A stretch of 64,000 nt of DNA from Stramonita haemastoma (GCA_030674155.1 CM060326.1:14048643-14112642); one strand, 5' to 3'; shown: positions 23,901-38,324, counted from the stretch's first letter. The notes: generated by a model not told the origin, from the letters alone. Program-made: numbers and translations.

Positions 23901-24794
23901 AAAAGTAACCCAAAACTCTTTATAACATAAAGCACAGAAAAATACAGGTCAAAAAGTCTTTAAAACAACATAAATCATGTGACAAAGACATCACCATTGC
24001 TTATCAGCACGTCATCAGAAAAAAAAGAGAAAATAAATAGAGAAAATGCCCCCCTGTCAATATAATTATACATCAATGTCTATTGACAGCACGACAGCCG
24101 GTTTTCATGATTAGGTTCAAACTCAAAAACAAACACGCAGAGTTTTTGAACTGTTAAAAAGGTTCGTAATACCTAAATACAAAACAGAAAATAGTACAGT
24201 GTTAGAGTCCAAAATCAGTTGGCTCATTTTCAAAGAAAATGGTCTTTTATCAGCCGGTGATGACTCGACTGAAGACAGCCAAACGCCTGTTACTGCTGCA
24301 ATGAACTCGAGGAGTGACAGACAGTTTGTGTGGCGTAAACATCCGACTGAAACTGCTCCCATTCCAAATTCCCAACAGAATTTAGAGGAAATACTGTCTC
24401 AGCCTCTCATTTATGCAAGCGAGTACCAAAAAAGAAAAAAAAAAAAGCCATTTTGGATCGGAACAAAGTGATGACACCGGTCCAACAAGACTAGTTTAAA
24501 ACCACATGATTTTTGGTTTTGTTTTACACAGCCGTGATGCGGAAATTCATGATGGCAGTGATGGCACTGGAATGTGATGGGTGAAACCTTGGCACCGAAT
24601 GTCATCTAGTGTGTGATGAAAAAACAACAACAATGAACATGTTGTCATGGAAAAGAAAGATTTACCTCTCAGGTTTTTAGTGGCATGTACACGTATCACA
24701 TAGGAGTCATTTTTTTGGGGGGTGGGGTGGGGTGAGGGTGGGACTATGGGTCTGCATGGCATACGTTGTTGGTGTTGTTGCTTTCGGTTTAAGT

Positions 24795-25170
24795 TTTTTT
24801 GTTGTTGAGTGTGTGTTCAAAGCTATCTTTTTGATTATTATTTTGTTCCTTTTTTGCTGTTATGTGAGCTGTTTGGCGGCTTAAAAAAATATACATATAG
24901 ATATACAATGCATTACATTAATCTAATGGTACCTAAAAGAAATATTGACAGCCCAATATTTTGTGGTCAGTACCGTCCATAAATATTTATAAAACCAACG
25001 TTTTTTTTTGTGAGTGTTTTCAAAGCGATAGTTTTGATTATTTTTTTGTTCCTTTTTGTTGTTGCGCGAGGTGTTCAAAAAAGCGACGAGGCATTAATCC
25101 AATGTTGCTTAAAAAGAAACATTAACAGCACAATATTTTGTGGTCAGTACCGTCCGTAAAACCAACGATT
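24795..25170. repeat. Tandem duplication, ~200-bp unit
   Basis: Unit 1 (about 24795-24998) and unit 2 (about 25005-25170) share TTTTGATTATT and TTTTGTTCCTTTTT blocks, then CAATATTTTGTGGTCAGTAC and CGTCC.TAAA with ACCAACG. Unit 2 ends at a GA array. Confidence 0.75.
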
Positions 25171-25177
25171 TATTAGG

Positions 25178-25283
<106 letters not shown>

Positions 25284-26059
25284 AATGATCGACAATGAAC
25301 AAAAACTTCACCTTTATGACACCGAGCCCCAAGTATAAAGTCAAACAGCATAACAAAACAAAACAAAACAAAGACACCGGCATAAGTAACAACTGAAAAA
25401 TATGACTAATGTGAACAGGGAATCATCCAAAATGAAATAAGATTACGTCCTTAATACAAAACGCATGCACACAATTTTTGCCTCCAAACTGTCAACAAAA
25501 AACCTGCCGTAATTTGAAGCGTTGAATTGAAAAGATACAAACTCAGATGGTGAATGGTAGAATCAGAACCCGATTTCAGCAATTTCACACAAAAATTATT
25601 GTTGACTATCAGAGTCAAAACATATTTTACGCCCTACACCCTCGTAAAGAAGACATTTCTTTATAAAAATGCTCTCATCTTCAATACAGGACACAACTCA
25701 CACATGTGGTCAATATTCTCAGTAAAAGTTCTTTTGAAAGTTGATGCAGTGATTGGTAGCAACGTAAGACTTTTTCTTTTTTTTTAAATTTAAAAAATAT
25801 AACAGTCTTTCAAGCATTTCATATCTACGTATTTACAGTATTGTTCACATTCAACGCTGGCTTTAAACAATTTATATGTACGATAAAAAAAAGTATGTCT
25901 GTGATTATGACAGACCCATTGCAATCTTGTATAAAAAAAAAATGTTTCATTCTTTGCTGAATCAACGATATAAAAAGTTCTTTCACTACAAACTTCTTCT
26001 TGTGGCCAGGCATATCCGAAACCAAGATTAAACAGAGCTGAGAGGAAAGGAAGGAGGGA

Positions 26060-26470
<411 letters not shown>

Positions 26471-27202
26471 TAATGATAATTGCTTTAAGCTGACACACGA
26501 CGCTACTCCAAGCCATGGAAACCACAGCATTGATTAGTAATGTACATCGAGACACGAAACTCTTTACTGTCCAGATATGTTACGGCATTCCGAGCCTTTC
26601 TTTCGTCCAGTCTTTGTCACACACACACCCTTAGGTCTAGGCTAGCCAAGAAACCGCTGTAGTAGTTCTCTAAGTGTCGCTAAGTCCCTTGAAGCACACG
26701 ATAGGGTCTCAGTGTGTAGTGTGTTCTGGATTCGCTTCCCATTCTGCAAACTGGCGAGCCTGACACGTTCCTCCTTTAGCATGTTTTTCTCTTGCTGTTT
26801 GACAAACCAGTACACACATACTGGCTCAGTGTCTGGTTGGCATGCCACTGGATCACAATGTCCTCTGATTCACACGTCACAATATCTTCACCATCTGAAT
26901 GATGTAGCACAGATTTTCTAAAGTGTGTATTTCTTTGTCTGTCTCTTAGCCTTTTCTGTACGATCTATCAGTTAGAGTAGCCACGTACTGTTTGACATTT
27001 CTTGTGTCCAATGCACCAACAATATTATCATCGTTCACCTCAGGCTGCAAAACACACATATCGGCACAGTCACTACAATCAGACATACAGGGAGGTTCTA
27101 AATCAACCGATGATGGCAACTTAACTGATGTTTTTGTGTTGATGTCCTGTGTGTGTGTTGTTGGTAGGTCTATTCCATGTGTATCTACACATGCTGTATT
27201 CC

Positions 27203-27239
<37 letters not shown>

Positions 27240-27259
27240 GAAGGAGGAAGGGAGAGGAA

Positions 27260-27340
<81 letters not shown>
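27203..27340. repeat. GA array with G12 run
   Basis: GA, then a poly(G) run near 27229-27240, then GA again. Confidence 0.95.
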
Positions 27341-28471
27341 CGCATCTTAAAATATTGTTCACAAGAACAGACCTCTACCCGGTCCACATTTTGCAAATCT
27401 GAAAGGATAATGTAGTAAAGTCAAACATATTAAGCAATCTTTCCACGGAATATCAACCTTGCAGGATATATCTCAGTGACCAAAACAACAAATCCTGAAA
27501 GAAAAACAAAAGGTACATAAGATTTTTTTTAAAAGAAAAGAAAAAATATTTTACCCCTACAAAAAAAGGGAAACTGGATTAGAGTCATTCAGCTGACACG
27601 GTGAATAAGATAGACCGTTTTTGAAAACTTTTAAGCTTTTTACACTAAAAAAAAAACAAACCCACACGCAATTAGTCAGTCAGTATCAGTTTACTTTAAA
27701 TACACATTTTTTCTAAAATAAAAACAAAATTCATACCCTGAACGACAAGATGTGTAAAATCAAACGGTTGGGCTTTCCTAAGAGGGATTATAACACATAA
27801 ATGTCAAGTGTAAAACCTTCTCTGCAAAAAAAAGAAGAAAAAAGAAAGTCAGCCACTAAAACTGGACAAGAAGAGCATATCAAAAAGTTTACACTTGTTA
27901 TCCGTTCGATCATGCCATGTTAACGTGAAGTTCTACGCTTTGATAACACATTTCAAAGTTTTGCATACAAGTCGTTGAAAGACCTCGACGACCCTCCTGG
28001 ACTTTTATGGTATATTTATTGTTTTCAACCCATCCAACTGTGACAACTGTATCAAGCCTGTCAAGTATAAGATAACTTGATTCATGCCAAACCTGTCCAT
28101 CATTTCTTAGTCTCGGAAGAAACAGGCCAATGATATTGATACTCTCTAATATGTCATAACATTGTCATCCAGCAAAGCAATCGGTTCTCGAAGCTATACT
28201 CACAAGTTAAACTGTAAAGACTAGTAAAATAGGCCATGCCTAATAATTATGACCTCAGCTTTTCACTTTAGATAATTATTTTCCTACTAAGAATACAATA
28301 ACACGTGCTGAAAAAAAAATCAGTGCAGTCTTAAAGACAAAAGAGACATGTAAACAAACAATCCTAAATAAAAAAAAACAACAGCATCTGCCCATACCAA
28401 TGTTCAAAATGTCACGATATACTTGCCATGATTAAACAATAGAGGTTATGATTAATTTACTGTTCACACAC

Positions 28472-28481
28472 GTAACATCAC

Positions 28482-28513
<32 letters not shown>

Positions 28514-28577
28514 CACACACAACACCACACACACACACACACACACACCACACACACCCACACACACACACACACAA
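28472..28577. repeat. CA microsatellite
   Basis: A CA run with CACCACAC interruptions. Confidence 0.95.
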
Positions 28578-28807
28578 ACCAGGACTGCTCGAAGCGAAAA
28601 AAAAGAAGAAGAACAGAAATGGGTAGGCAGAGGACACTATGCGCCCCAAACCCCAAACAAAATGCCCCTCCTTCCAATCCAACCACAGACAAAGAAACCA
28701 ACAGAAAAGAGAAAATTTCTATCTCAGAGAGCCCAGAGTTCATGAACATTCTTTTGATTAAAACAGCCCCCAAAGGTCTTGAACTGAGAGCTAGGGTTTA
28801 GGCGAAA

Positions 28808-28838
<31 letters not shown>
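28808..28838. repeat. Poly(G), 31 nt
   Basis: Uninterrupted G from 28808 to 28838, the longest homopolymer I saw in the window. Confidence 0.95.
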
Positions 28839-28839
<1 letters not shown>

Positions 28840-30544
28840 GGTCATGGTCCTGGATAGACGGTCTGATCAACATAGATTTGAAAAACAAAAACCCTGATTT
28901 TTTTTGCACTGTGTTTTTTGCTAAGTGCTGTGGCTCCTGTTTTCCCCGCTTTGCTAATTTAAATCTGTTTAAAGTCTACCTTTACCAACCAGTCGAAATA
29001 CTAAGCACTGTATTTGTTATTAATTTGTTACACCCAAAACTGCTACATTATTTAACAGTGTACAAAAAAAGGACATGGCAAAAACAGCAAGGAAGACACA
29101 CACACAGCTCTTTTTCATAAAACCAAATACAAAATTAAACACAGCAACAAACAGAAAACTGATGCAAACGAAAATTCCCATACTTTCATTAAGAGTCACT
29201 AAGATTTCAAACATAGGGTCACCAATGTAAAAAAAAAAGAAAAAGGCAGTTAACAAATTCAAAAGGGGAGTGGCATACACTCAGTTTTATTAAGCCGAAA
29301 GGTTTCATTATCTTTAGTGCAATACACTGTACTTGCTGTCACTGCTCAGAACGGCAACAAAAAATGATATCCCTGAAAAATGTAAAGGAAAAGGGACAAA
29401 ACTGCTAAAGTTGGCTTCTCTAAACAACAATCCTCCCCCCCCAACCCCCTCAGCAACATATAACATTTCAAAACGATCAATGTCCCCTAGCAAAAAACAT
29501 TCAGTAGCAGGTGCAGGCAATAAAACGCAGAATAAGAAATTCCACTGACACAAACTCCATTTGCAGAAGAGAGTTGTTGTTCTTTGATTTGACAGAATAG
29601 GAAGCCAGTTTCCATGTTCAGAAACTCCCATTGTTTGCTGCAAACAAGAAGAATGGCTGAATGAAAGCATTTAGTGGACTGTTATCATAACACGAAGACA
29701 AGTAGGAGGTAATAGGCTCTAGACGTTAAAAAAAATCAAGTTCAAAGAATCAACACACAATTATCAACACCTGGTAGTAGTATCAACATTTTCAAAACTG
29801 TTTCCGGAAAAGTTTTTTTTTTTAATTTTTTTTAGTTATGTGTCCTAAGTGTAAAAACACAAACCCTCAAATACCTGACTTAAGGTGGGACATGGGGGTT
29901 CAAACTGATCAAAATTTGTTTTAAGGTTATAATTATGGAAATCTTTCTCCATGAGTAGTAAGTGTTTCAACTGTGTATAACATAAAAAAAACCTAAATTG
30001 TGTACTTTCACGCATCGTTGCTATAGTAACAATCCAATATGGCCGCCAAACACATACTTTTTTAATCTCTTATAACTTCATAACTTAGAAACATTTCAAA
30101 ACTGAAAATACTAAGAAAAATAGAGGACTGTTTTCTACTGCTGTTATTATTTTTTTTTCACAGCAAGGAATAACCTTACAATCATTGATCAACGATCTTG
30201 CACATAAAAATTGTACTGAAAAAAAACAACAACCCTCCAGTGAGTATAAATCCAACAAGCTTATCAAAAAAAGAAAGAAACTTTACAGGTAAACACAAAA
30301 ACCATACTACAAACCAGAAAAAACCCACTGTGCCTCAAGGAACTGAAAACAACTGAACACAATCTCTTCCTCTCTTTTCTCCTTAAGGACAAGAATCAGG
30401 CAGGTATACGTAACACTGTCATCATCAGAATATCACACCTGTGGGAGGTGGGTGCAAGCCAGAGTAAAATCAACATGTCACTAACTACTAGGCTAGCCCT
30501 AGTTGTCTGGTATCACTTAAATTGGAAAGACGTTAAAACTGAGG

Positions 30545-30575
30545 ACGACTACTACTACTACTACTACTACTACTG

Positions 30576-30633
<58 letters not shown>

Positions 30634-30710
30634 ACTACTACTACTACTACTACCTACACTACTACTACTACACTACTACTACTCACACTACACTACTACT
30701 ACTACTTCCA
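30545..30710. repeat. CTA trinucleotide array
   Basis: (CTA)n with a few broken units. C-rich CA/CCCC sequence follows to 30795. Confidence 0.95.
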
Positions 30711-31012
30711 CACCCCACACCCCCACACGCATCCCCCCCCCACACTTACTCCCCCCCGACACACACTCACCCCCCACACCCCCCACATACACACATTTTC
30801 CAATTTTCCTTTTGGTAGTCTGATATCACTTAAAGTGGAAAGATGTTAAGACTGAGGACTACCACTAACCCCAGAAAATTAATGGAGTTTGCTCAACCTC
30901 AAATCGGTTTACACTTTATTCGTTCATCAGCAAACTGGTTCTTCATAAAGAGTTAGCAATTCATTCAGTAATAACATCCACACCATGATTAGCCTTGGCT
31001 ACAACTGATGCT

Positions 31013-31173
31013 ATAGCTTAGTGGTAAAGACCGTTTGACCTCAAACCCAAAGGTCCATGTAGTCGTGGGTTCGAATCTCAGTGGCGTCTGGCGAATAAAG
31101 GGCGGAGATATTATTTTATGATCTGCCAGGTTAAGTACAATTGCAGCAGACCTGGAGTGCCTTAATTTCCTTT

Positions 31174-31175
<2 letters not shown>
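31013..31175 (+). mobile_element. Family C tRNA-derived SINE, 5' part
   Basis: There is an A box TAGCTTAGTGG near 31015 and a B box GGTTCGAATCT near 31068, with tRNA-like spacing. A body with GCAGACCTGGAGTGCCTTAA follows and ends in an AT array. It is not a functional tRNA gene, since no clean acceptor stem pairs. Confidence 0.72.

Positions 31176-31179
<4 letters not shown>

Positions 31180-31227
<48 letters not shown>
31180..31227. repeat. AT microsatellite
   Basis: An AT run at the 3' end of the family C SINE. Confidence 0.95.
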
Positions 31228-31230
<3 letters not shown>

Positions 31231-31249
31231 ATACCCAGCACACATCTCT

Positions 31250-31330
31250 AAAGGCAGAACATCTTGCACACACGTTAAAACCTGTTCCGCTTTTCGGAAG
31301 AGTAGACCATAATGTGCCAGTGGCAAATTC
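31250..31330 (+). mobile_element. Family A SINE, short internal fragment
   Basis: It holds AACATCTTGCACACACGTTA, then CTGTTCCGCTTTTCGGAAGA and ATAATGTGCCAGTGGC. Both ends are lost. Confidence 0.6.
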
Positions 31331-31579
31331 CATTAATTTCAAAAAAAGTGTTTTTCCCCACAAAGTTCTTTCTTTTGGATTTAAAGTCGATACCAGATAA
31401 AGGATCTGTTAAATGGAAATTATTTGAAAAAAAAGGAAAGAAGAAGAGGGGGAATGATGTATATATAATATATACATATACGTGTATATATATACATATA
31501 TATACATGTGTGTGTTGTGTTTGTGTGTGTGCGTTCGTGCGTGCGTGCGCGCGCACCTATTTCATAAGAGCAATAATAT

Positions 31580-34500
31580 AGATAAAGAGGCAAGAAAAAT
31601 GCTATTTCTTTCTTATGAGAAAAAGACCTGGAACTTCTCTTTAATTAAAACACTTTTTTTTATAATCAATTCTGAGGATTTGAAGATGCAATAACACTAG
31701 AAAATAGATCAACAATTTACAAACAAAAACAATATAGACAAAGCATAAAACAAATACCACCAATAGAAGGTTAAGCACATCTTTCACTTTTTAGTATAAA
31801 AAAGACAAAATATACTTGTTAAATACAGTATCTCATAAGAGGTACAATATTAGATCAAAGCTGAATTTTCTTTTCACCCCAAAATACCGATGTGTAGACT
31901 TATCGTCATTAACAATGGTAATAATAATTTCTTCAGCTCTCATTGTATTCTGAAGCACAGCATTTTTTTTTAGGACATTGTAAAATATTTCATTCCAGTT
32001 GGTACCTTGTCATACACCTTTTTGCAAGTCCAGTTTCTGCTTTCTTTTTCTTCATTGGTGCCCAGTGTAACTTTTGATTTATGATTACGGTAATGACGAA
32101 GTTATCTTTTTGTATTCACGTCTTTGTTTTGACATTAAGGTAGTGCACCTCTCACAACGTAAGTAGCCATACTTTGAAATAAAATAAACATTTAGTGCCT
32201 CATTCAAGTGTTTTTTCCCCTGACCCTGTGTACATTAATATCTTTAAAACTCTGTTGTATTTTGATCAAGTAGTTTGGGAATACTTGTACACATAATCCT
32301 AAACACGACCAGATCCACAGTTTTATAGACAACAGCACATTCAAACGTAAATAATGTAAAATTCACATATATATTTTTAAAAAAATAATCATGAATTACT
32401 TCTGTTCCAAAAAAAAAAGGATTCATCTTGTCACAAGAACAGAAACAGAAAATGTGTCCTTGTATCAAAACAACAGGCTGGTATTGTTCGCAACGCCAAA
32501 GAAAATATTTAATCTAAAGGTAACTGAGGTAATTGTGAACAAAACAGAAAATTTAATGTTCCTGGATCCCTAAGTAAAACCTATGATCATATAGTGTATA
32601 TGGACATGTAACAAATCATTTACGTTTCTGAATAAGTTAACAGTGAGACTTCTTTCAGTGTCAAACAAACAGCTGTCTGACTTTTTTTTTTAATGAGTGT
32701 TTTCGTATTTTGATAGCTTCACATCCATGATATTTTTTCACGACAAAGGTGCAAGTCAGATAACTGCTTTCAGAGATATTTATCCACAAACAACATAGAT
32801 AGTCTATACAAGTTGGAAATCTTTTAAAAAAAGAAAAAAAAAACAATCCCCAAACAAAACAAAAACCCAACAACAAAGCAACAACCCTCACCCCCCCCCC
32901 CCCCCCCAAAATACTGTTCCATGAGCATGACTAAACAACCTTTTTTACCTTCAAAGAAAATGTCAGTCCTACTGACAAGTATCTAGACATTGGAATGAAT
33001 CAGCAATGCGTGGAGCTACCAAGCCAAGTTTACATAAACAGACTATGATTTACAAAGGATGACACGTTTCAGCAATGTCTGCAGATACTTCACAAATTTC
33101 ACACTGGCATGCTGTTTGTGATTTAGAAGGGAGTGTGTGGGCGAGGTTTCACTCAGCCAAGCCACCAACCAAAATTCACCCTGCCGGATTGTGGGTTAGA
33201 GGGAATACATCATACCTTTTAGCAACATGTATAGCCACCGAAACAAGCTCACACCGATCTATACACTGGTTGTGAATGTAAGTTTTTTTTGTATTTGATA
33301 CAATCACTTAAATTCTGTTGTGAGGAAATGCCCTGGTGAAATAACAAAACTGTTTTTTAAAAAAAGAAAAGTATAGATAAAATATCCTGGTGTTTTGGCG
33401 TACTTGATAACGTAGTAAAAATGCCCCGTTTTGTGCAGGATATGTTTCATATTCATACCCAAGTCCTGGTCAGTATTGGGACAGATCAAAGTATAAGCTG
33501 TTACACACACACACACATTGTTGGGGAACCGAACTGTGGAAAGCCCTTGAATAAAAAACCCCATTTGAAATTTTAAAAAAATCCTTAAATCCAGGAGATA
33601 TTGGTTTAGACAAAACAATATAGTGTTATACTTTTTTCCGCGAAAAAATTCATCAAACCATCTGAAAACAGAAGCCGCGATATTTTCATGAAATTATGGC
33701 TCATCTAGTCATACCTGTTTGTAGCTTCTGTTAGAAAAATGGTACTTATCTAGTTTCATTAAAAAATGGTCTAACCAGGTGTGACACAGTGAGTTTGAGA
33801 AATTTTGCTTAATGCAACATTGCTGATGTTCATATGGCTTTGTTTGGTTTTATCTTTAAAATAGCAATTTTAATTTTCAGCACACATGCATAGTCAAAAC
33901 CTCTTTCTTCTTATATCTCTGAACATTCAACAGTATTTTGCCATGTGCTATGTACAGGAAAGTACAGATCAAATATATTGGCGTTTTGGCTTGTGTGATA
34001 ACGGTACAAAAACATGCAATATGCCTATAAGACTCATTAAAATAATCTATTTTTATAGAAGATTTGAGTCTGTTATTTGTTCAGTTTAAACTTTACAAAT
34101 TAAACATGACAGTAATAGGTTTTTCTTCCTTCCGCTTCCATCCTTACCTGTCCCTGCCTTCAACATCCACTTGCCAAAGTGCATAACGTTTGTAGGTGTG
34201 TGTGCGTGCGCGCGCGTGCTGCGTGCGTGCGTGCGTGCGTGTGTGTGTGTGTGTACATTCGAATTTGTCAAATATTGTAAATAGTTGCTGATTGTGCGTC
34301 GTGTAGGTTGAATGCAAGCGCTGATATAGGTATATTCCAAGATTATAGCTTATCAATTATGTATTATTTATTATATTATTATTATTATTATCTTCCGGGT
34401 CAATGTGTCTGCCCCATTTTAACAGGTACAAAAACAGCACACACAATCATGCAGCTGAACAATGTGCAGCTGTTTTGTTAACAAGACATGGAAATCATTT

Positions 34501-37080
34501 TTACATTTGCCAAAATAATTAAGCCAGCTTAACCTAAAATTGTGCTTTTCAGAGGTAAAATCTAATATTTGTTGAAATAAACTATGTACAGCGATACATG
34601 AAAAAGATGGTTGGCAGATTTGCTCTTGAAATAATTTGGTGCAACTAAGTGAAAGAGTGGGTTTTTAGATGGCTGAATGACTACCCTTTCAGACAACTCT
34701 TTCATTTGAACACCAGTATGTAGATTTTCTTTGGAACGCAGGGAAATAGTACATATCTTTTGCAATGTATCCAAATTGTTTTACAACTGTTCCTGCTGCT
34801 TTTTGGAAAAAATTGCCCTTTTTGTTTCAAAAAAGGACTCGTCTTTTCCCAAAGGATGACTGATATACCAGGCCATTACTACTCCATTACGATAACAAAG
34901 TGCCATAACGCAATAATCTGATTAGTGATCTTAGTGAAGATAGCTTTATATCTTGTGATGTTTGTACATGGTAAGCTTCCGAAACCTTGATTATCGAAAC
35001 TCTAACGTTTTGAAACAAAAATCCTGGAAGAGAAACGCAAAGGGAAATAAAAAATTTCACTGAGCAAATATCTAGAATTCGAGAGAAGCCAGCGAAGATA
35101 AGAGTGGCGTTGCAATTTTGGAAAATAATCATGGGTCAAATTGCTGTATAAATGAAGAGCTTTAATATTAATTGTCCACATTTTGGGAAGAATGCTAAGG
35201 AAAACAGTATGAGTGGTAACACTGTTTTACCGGGAAATGCTTCAAAGTGTGTCCCTGATTATCCCTTTTGCGTGATTTCTTTCACATCAAAGTGGAATGG
35301 GTTTTTCAAAAGTGTGAATTCAAAATAGAAAAATGTTTTCCATTTTTTGGTATTGACTAGGCTTCTTTACTCCTCTGTAAAAAGGGGACAATGCTAATCC
35401 CTCAAAGGCTTCTTCCAGTCAGTTTCTCAACGATGGGACTTTGCATCCTTTTGCTGATACTGCATGTTGAAGTCACCAGACTTAAGACACAGGCAGCAGC
35501 AATAGTTTGAAATTTGAATACAGCTTTGAAAACGGGTTCTGCACAGTAATAGATGACCTTTGATTATGTGAACTCTTCTCTCTCATTCAATCTTCTAGCA
35601 GATTATATCCAGAGAAAGTCACCGAAATAAAGTATTCCGCACTCACCCCTTTTTCAGGATCACCTGCATAAACAGCTATGGAATTCTTCCCCTGCACTGT
35701 GAGAGATTGGAAATCTCCCCTTTAGGAGACTGTTGGTGCACTGATATGAGCAGTCTTCAGCACTAAATACCATTAACAATCTAATCTTGGTTCATCGAGG
35801 AACTAGGATGGCCCTTCCTAAGCAGATACACTGTCTCTAGGCTTTGAGTAGAATCAATCCATAAACTCTGGTCAATTCTTAAATCAAGGTAAGTCATTGT
35901 AGCACACTTGATCCAGATTAGTTGAAAGCACTATGAACTGATTGTCTCCCGATTTGGTCCACTGTCATCTTTTATTTCTTAAAGTACGAAAACCATTACG
36001 AACATATCAAAAATATTACACAATGGGGTCTTTCCTCCAAGTTTATCGACTTACGTTTCTGAAAGTGTTAGACACCTGTTCAAATTATGTTGATGGTATG
36101 GCTGCATAACTTCACCAGTCTCAGATTAACTTTTAAATAGGAAGATTTCTGACAATTTAAATGTTTTTGACATCACCTCAGGCTTCTTTTGTATCTGACG
36201 AGGACTATCATAACTGCAAGTGTAAATAGCTCTGTATGTAAATTACGCATCAGCAGTTTGGACATCTGTTTATCTGTTTTGTTTAAAGCTATCTACAGTT
36301 TGCATGCTGACATGTTATCTGATATCTCGATACAAGTCTTTTCTGAAAGCAGTTTTGTTATGAATGCAGTATCCTAAAGCTTTGATGGAATGAAGATTTA
36401 TCTCATTGAGGCATGTATCTGATACTACCAAAGACGCAGGCCACGACAATTCCATATCGCTTTTGAAAGCATTCATTTATGTGAAACAAGATTCATCAAC
36501 TGTTGGTGAAATTGTTTAAGATCTTGTTATTGAATGTAATTGCAGACTTGCTACCCCTATAATACTGATTCGTTCATGGACATTTTCAGTATTTGCCTTT
36601 TTGCGACATTTTTTTTAACAGAAGAATATACGACTTTTTGGTCTTTGTCTGTTTTAAATAACTTTTTTTCTGAATTCTTTGCCCCCCCCCCCCTCCAACT
36701 TCTTTCGACTAGTAACAGTCCATAACTTTTCAAGTTTTTGTTTTTCATCAATTTAACAAATCTCACTAGATCTTGGATGCCCAGTATTGTTAGACAAATT
36801 TCTTTTTAAAGCTTTCAAAAAGGAAGATACCAAAGTGGATACATTGTGTTGTCGTATGTTGTTTGTGTTGTATGCTATTGCTAGAGAGATTGAGCCAGAG
36901 AGCAGATCAGAATATGAGCAGAGAGAGTAGAAGAGAGAGAGAGTTATTAAGAGTGAGAGTCAGAAGAAGAGACGACAGAGAGGGGAGTGACCAGATAGGA
37001 GAAGACATAGAGTAGCTGTTAAAAGACAGTTGGGAGGAAGACTAAGAGAGGGGAAAAAAATGTGTGTGTGTGTGGTGTGT
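31580..37080. other. Repeat-poor intergenic stretch
   Basis: About 5.5 kb with only one family D element and a few homopolymers, in contrast with the rest of the intergenic space. No frame over ~105 codons, and none is protein-like. Confidence 0.5.
34195..34400 (+). mobile_element. Family D element copy
   Basis: A TG/CG array is followed by CATTCGAATTTGTCAAATAT, GTAGGTTGAATGCAAGCGCT and an ATT array (34365-34390). Confidence 0.65.
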
Positions 37081-37099
37081 GAGGTGTGGGGGATGTATT

Positions 37100-37100
<1 letters not shown>

Positions 37101-37172
<72 letters not shown>
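37101..37172. repeat. GA microsatellite
   Basis: A pure GA run, preceded by ~200 nt of loose purine-rich DNA (36890-37050). Confidence 0.95.
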
Positions 37173-37175
<3 letters not shown>

Positions 37176-37424
37176 GTATGTTTCAATTATTTGATCAGAC
37201 AGTATTTATTCGCAATGTCTGACAGGATCTATTCGCCATGTCTGAGAGTATCTATTTGTGATATCTTTGATACATGTTCCTTTGTTGTGTCTTAAACACT
37301 GTATGTATGTATCTGTGAAGTGTCATGCGGGGAATAAAGACCTCTAGAGTTATGTGTAACAGCTAGCTACGATAACACTACCTGGCTGCTAACCCTGTAC
37401 ATAACCCTGACTGCTATCCCCCCC

Positions 37425-37457
37425 CCCTCCCCCTCCCCCCCCCCCCCCCCCCCCCCC
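37425..37457. repeat. Poly(C) tract
   Basis: C runs with two T interruptions, ending in C23 (37435-37457). Confidence 0.93.
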
Positions 37458-37483
37458 GCAATTTATTATTTTATTTATTTTAT

Positions 37484-37632
37484 TTTGTACCACTTTATGT
37501 CACAGCAGATTTCTCCGCGTGAAATTCGGGCTGCTCTCCCCAGGGAGAGCGCGTCGCCACAAGTGCAGCACCTACCCATTATTTTTTTTTCCCTCAGGGA
37601 TGGTGTCTAAACACGACACCTGTGCGCATGCT
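37484..37632 (-). mobile_element. Family B fragment followed by a family F fragment
   Basis: CTTTATGTCACAGCAGATTT and GGGAGAGCGCGTCGCCACAA match 63915-64000 closely. After a T run come AGGGATGGTGTCTAAACACG and ACACCTGTG, the reverse complement of the family F segment at 43994. Confidence 0.6.
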
Positions 37633-38324
37633 GGTTGCTGATACAGACATATCAAATTATTTTGGGGGTGAGGGGGGGGGAGGGTGATGCTATATCCTGA
37701 ACATCGACGTCTGATCGTAAAATCCATCACTGAGATAGACGCCTTATTAATTAATTGGCACACATATTTTCTTTTTCATCTTGGAAAGGAGTGGGATATA
37801 AAGTCACTCTTCATTTCCGTCAGTTTTGTTCCCCTTTTAAACAAAGGCCAAGGCAGCAGCAGACAGCTTAGCACACTGCTTCACACTTAGCTACCAGTTA
37901 GTAGGGACTTGAACAGTTTTCATTTCCCCATCCTATCTTCTCTGCGAACTGTAGGAATAATACACTTCTCATCCAGTCATGGGCACCTTGTTGTTTGTTT
38001 GTCCGTCGTGTTCGACGACCTCTTAAACAGCAGATAAGGCAGCTGCTGTTTCGAAAGCTGGGTAGAAATTTGACTATTGTGGAAGATGCCTTGCCCACAG
38101 TACATACCCACTCTCTCGGCCAAGAGGGCATAAGGACAGTCAGCGTTGGAGATGTTTTCTAAAGGCCAGCTAGCCCCTTGGGCTGCAGCACATAAGGATT
38201 GTGCAAGTCAAGCCTCCTAGTCAGAGTTATAATCATGGGTATCAGCAACAGATAAAGGGCAAAAAAAGACCAAGAGAACAGAAACATGATATCTTTGTAG
38301 CAAGAGAAGGGTCACTGAGGTCAC

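Larger units (their letters stand above)
27345..30540. other. Intergenic DNA with CA and poly(G) tracts
   Basis: Apart from the arrays at 28472 and 28808 and a motif cluster at 30017-30047, this is single-copy-looking AT-rich DNA without a supported gene. Confidence 0.55.

Noticed and set aside
29314..29670. 118-codon minus-strand frame
   Set aside because: There is no recognisable domain, the composition is that of flanking AT-rich DNA, and a G run supplies the Gly stretch.
31013..31095. tRNA gene
   Set aside because: A and B boxes are present, but there is no credible acceptor stem or anticodon arm, and a SINE body follows.
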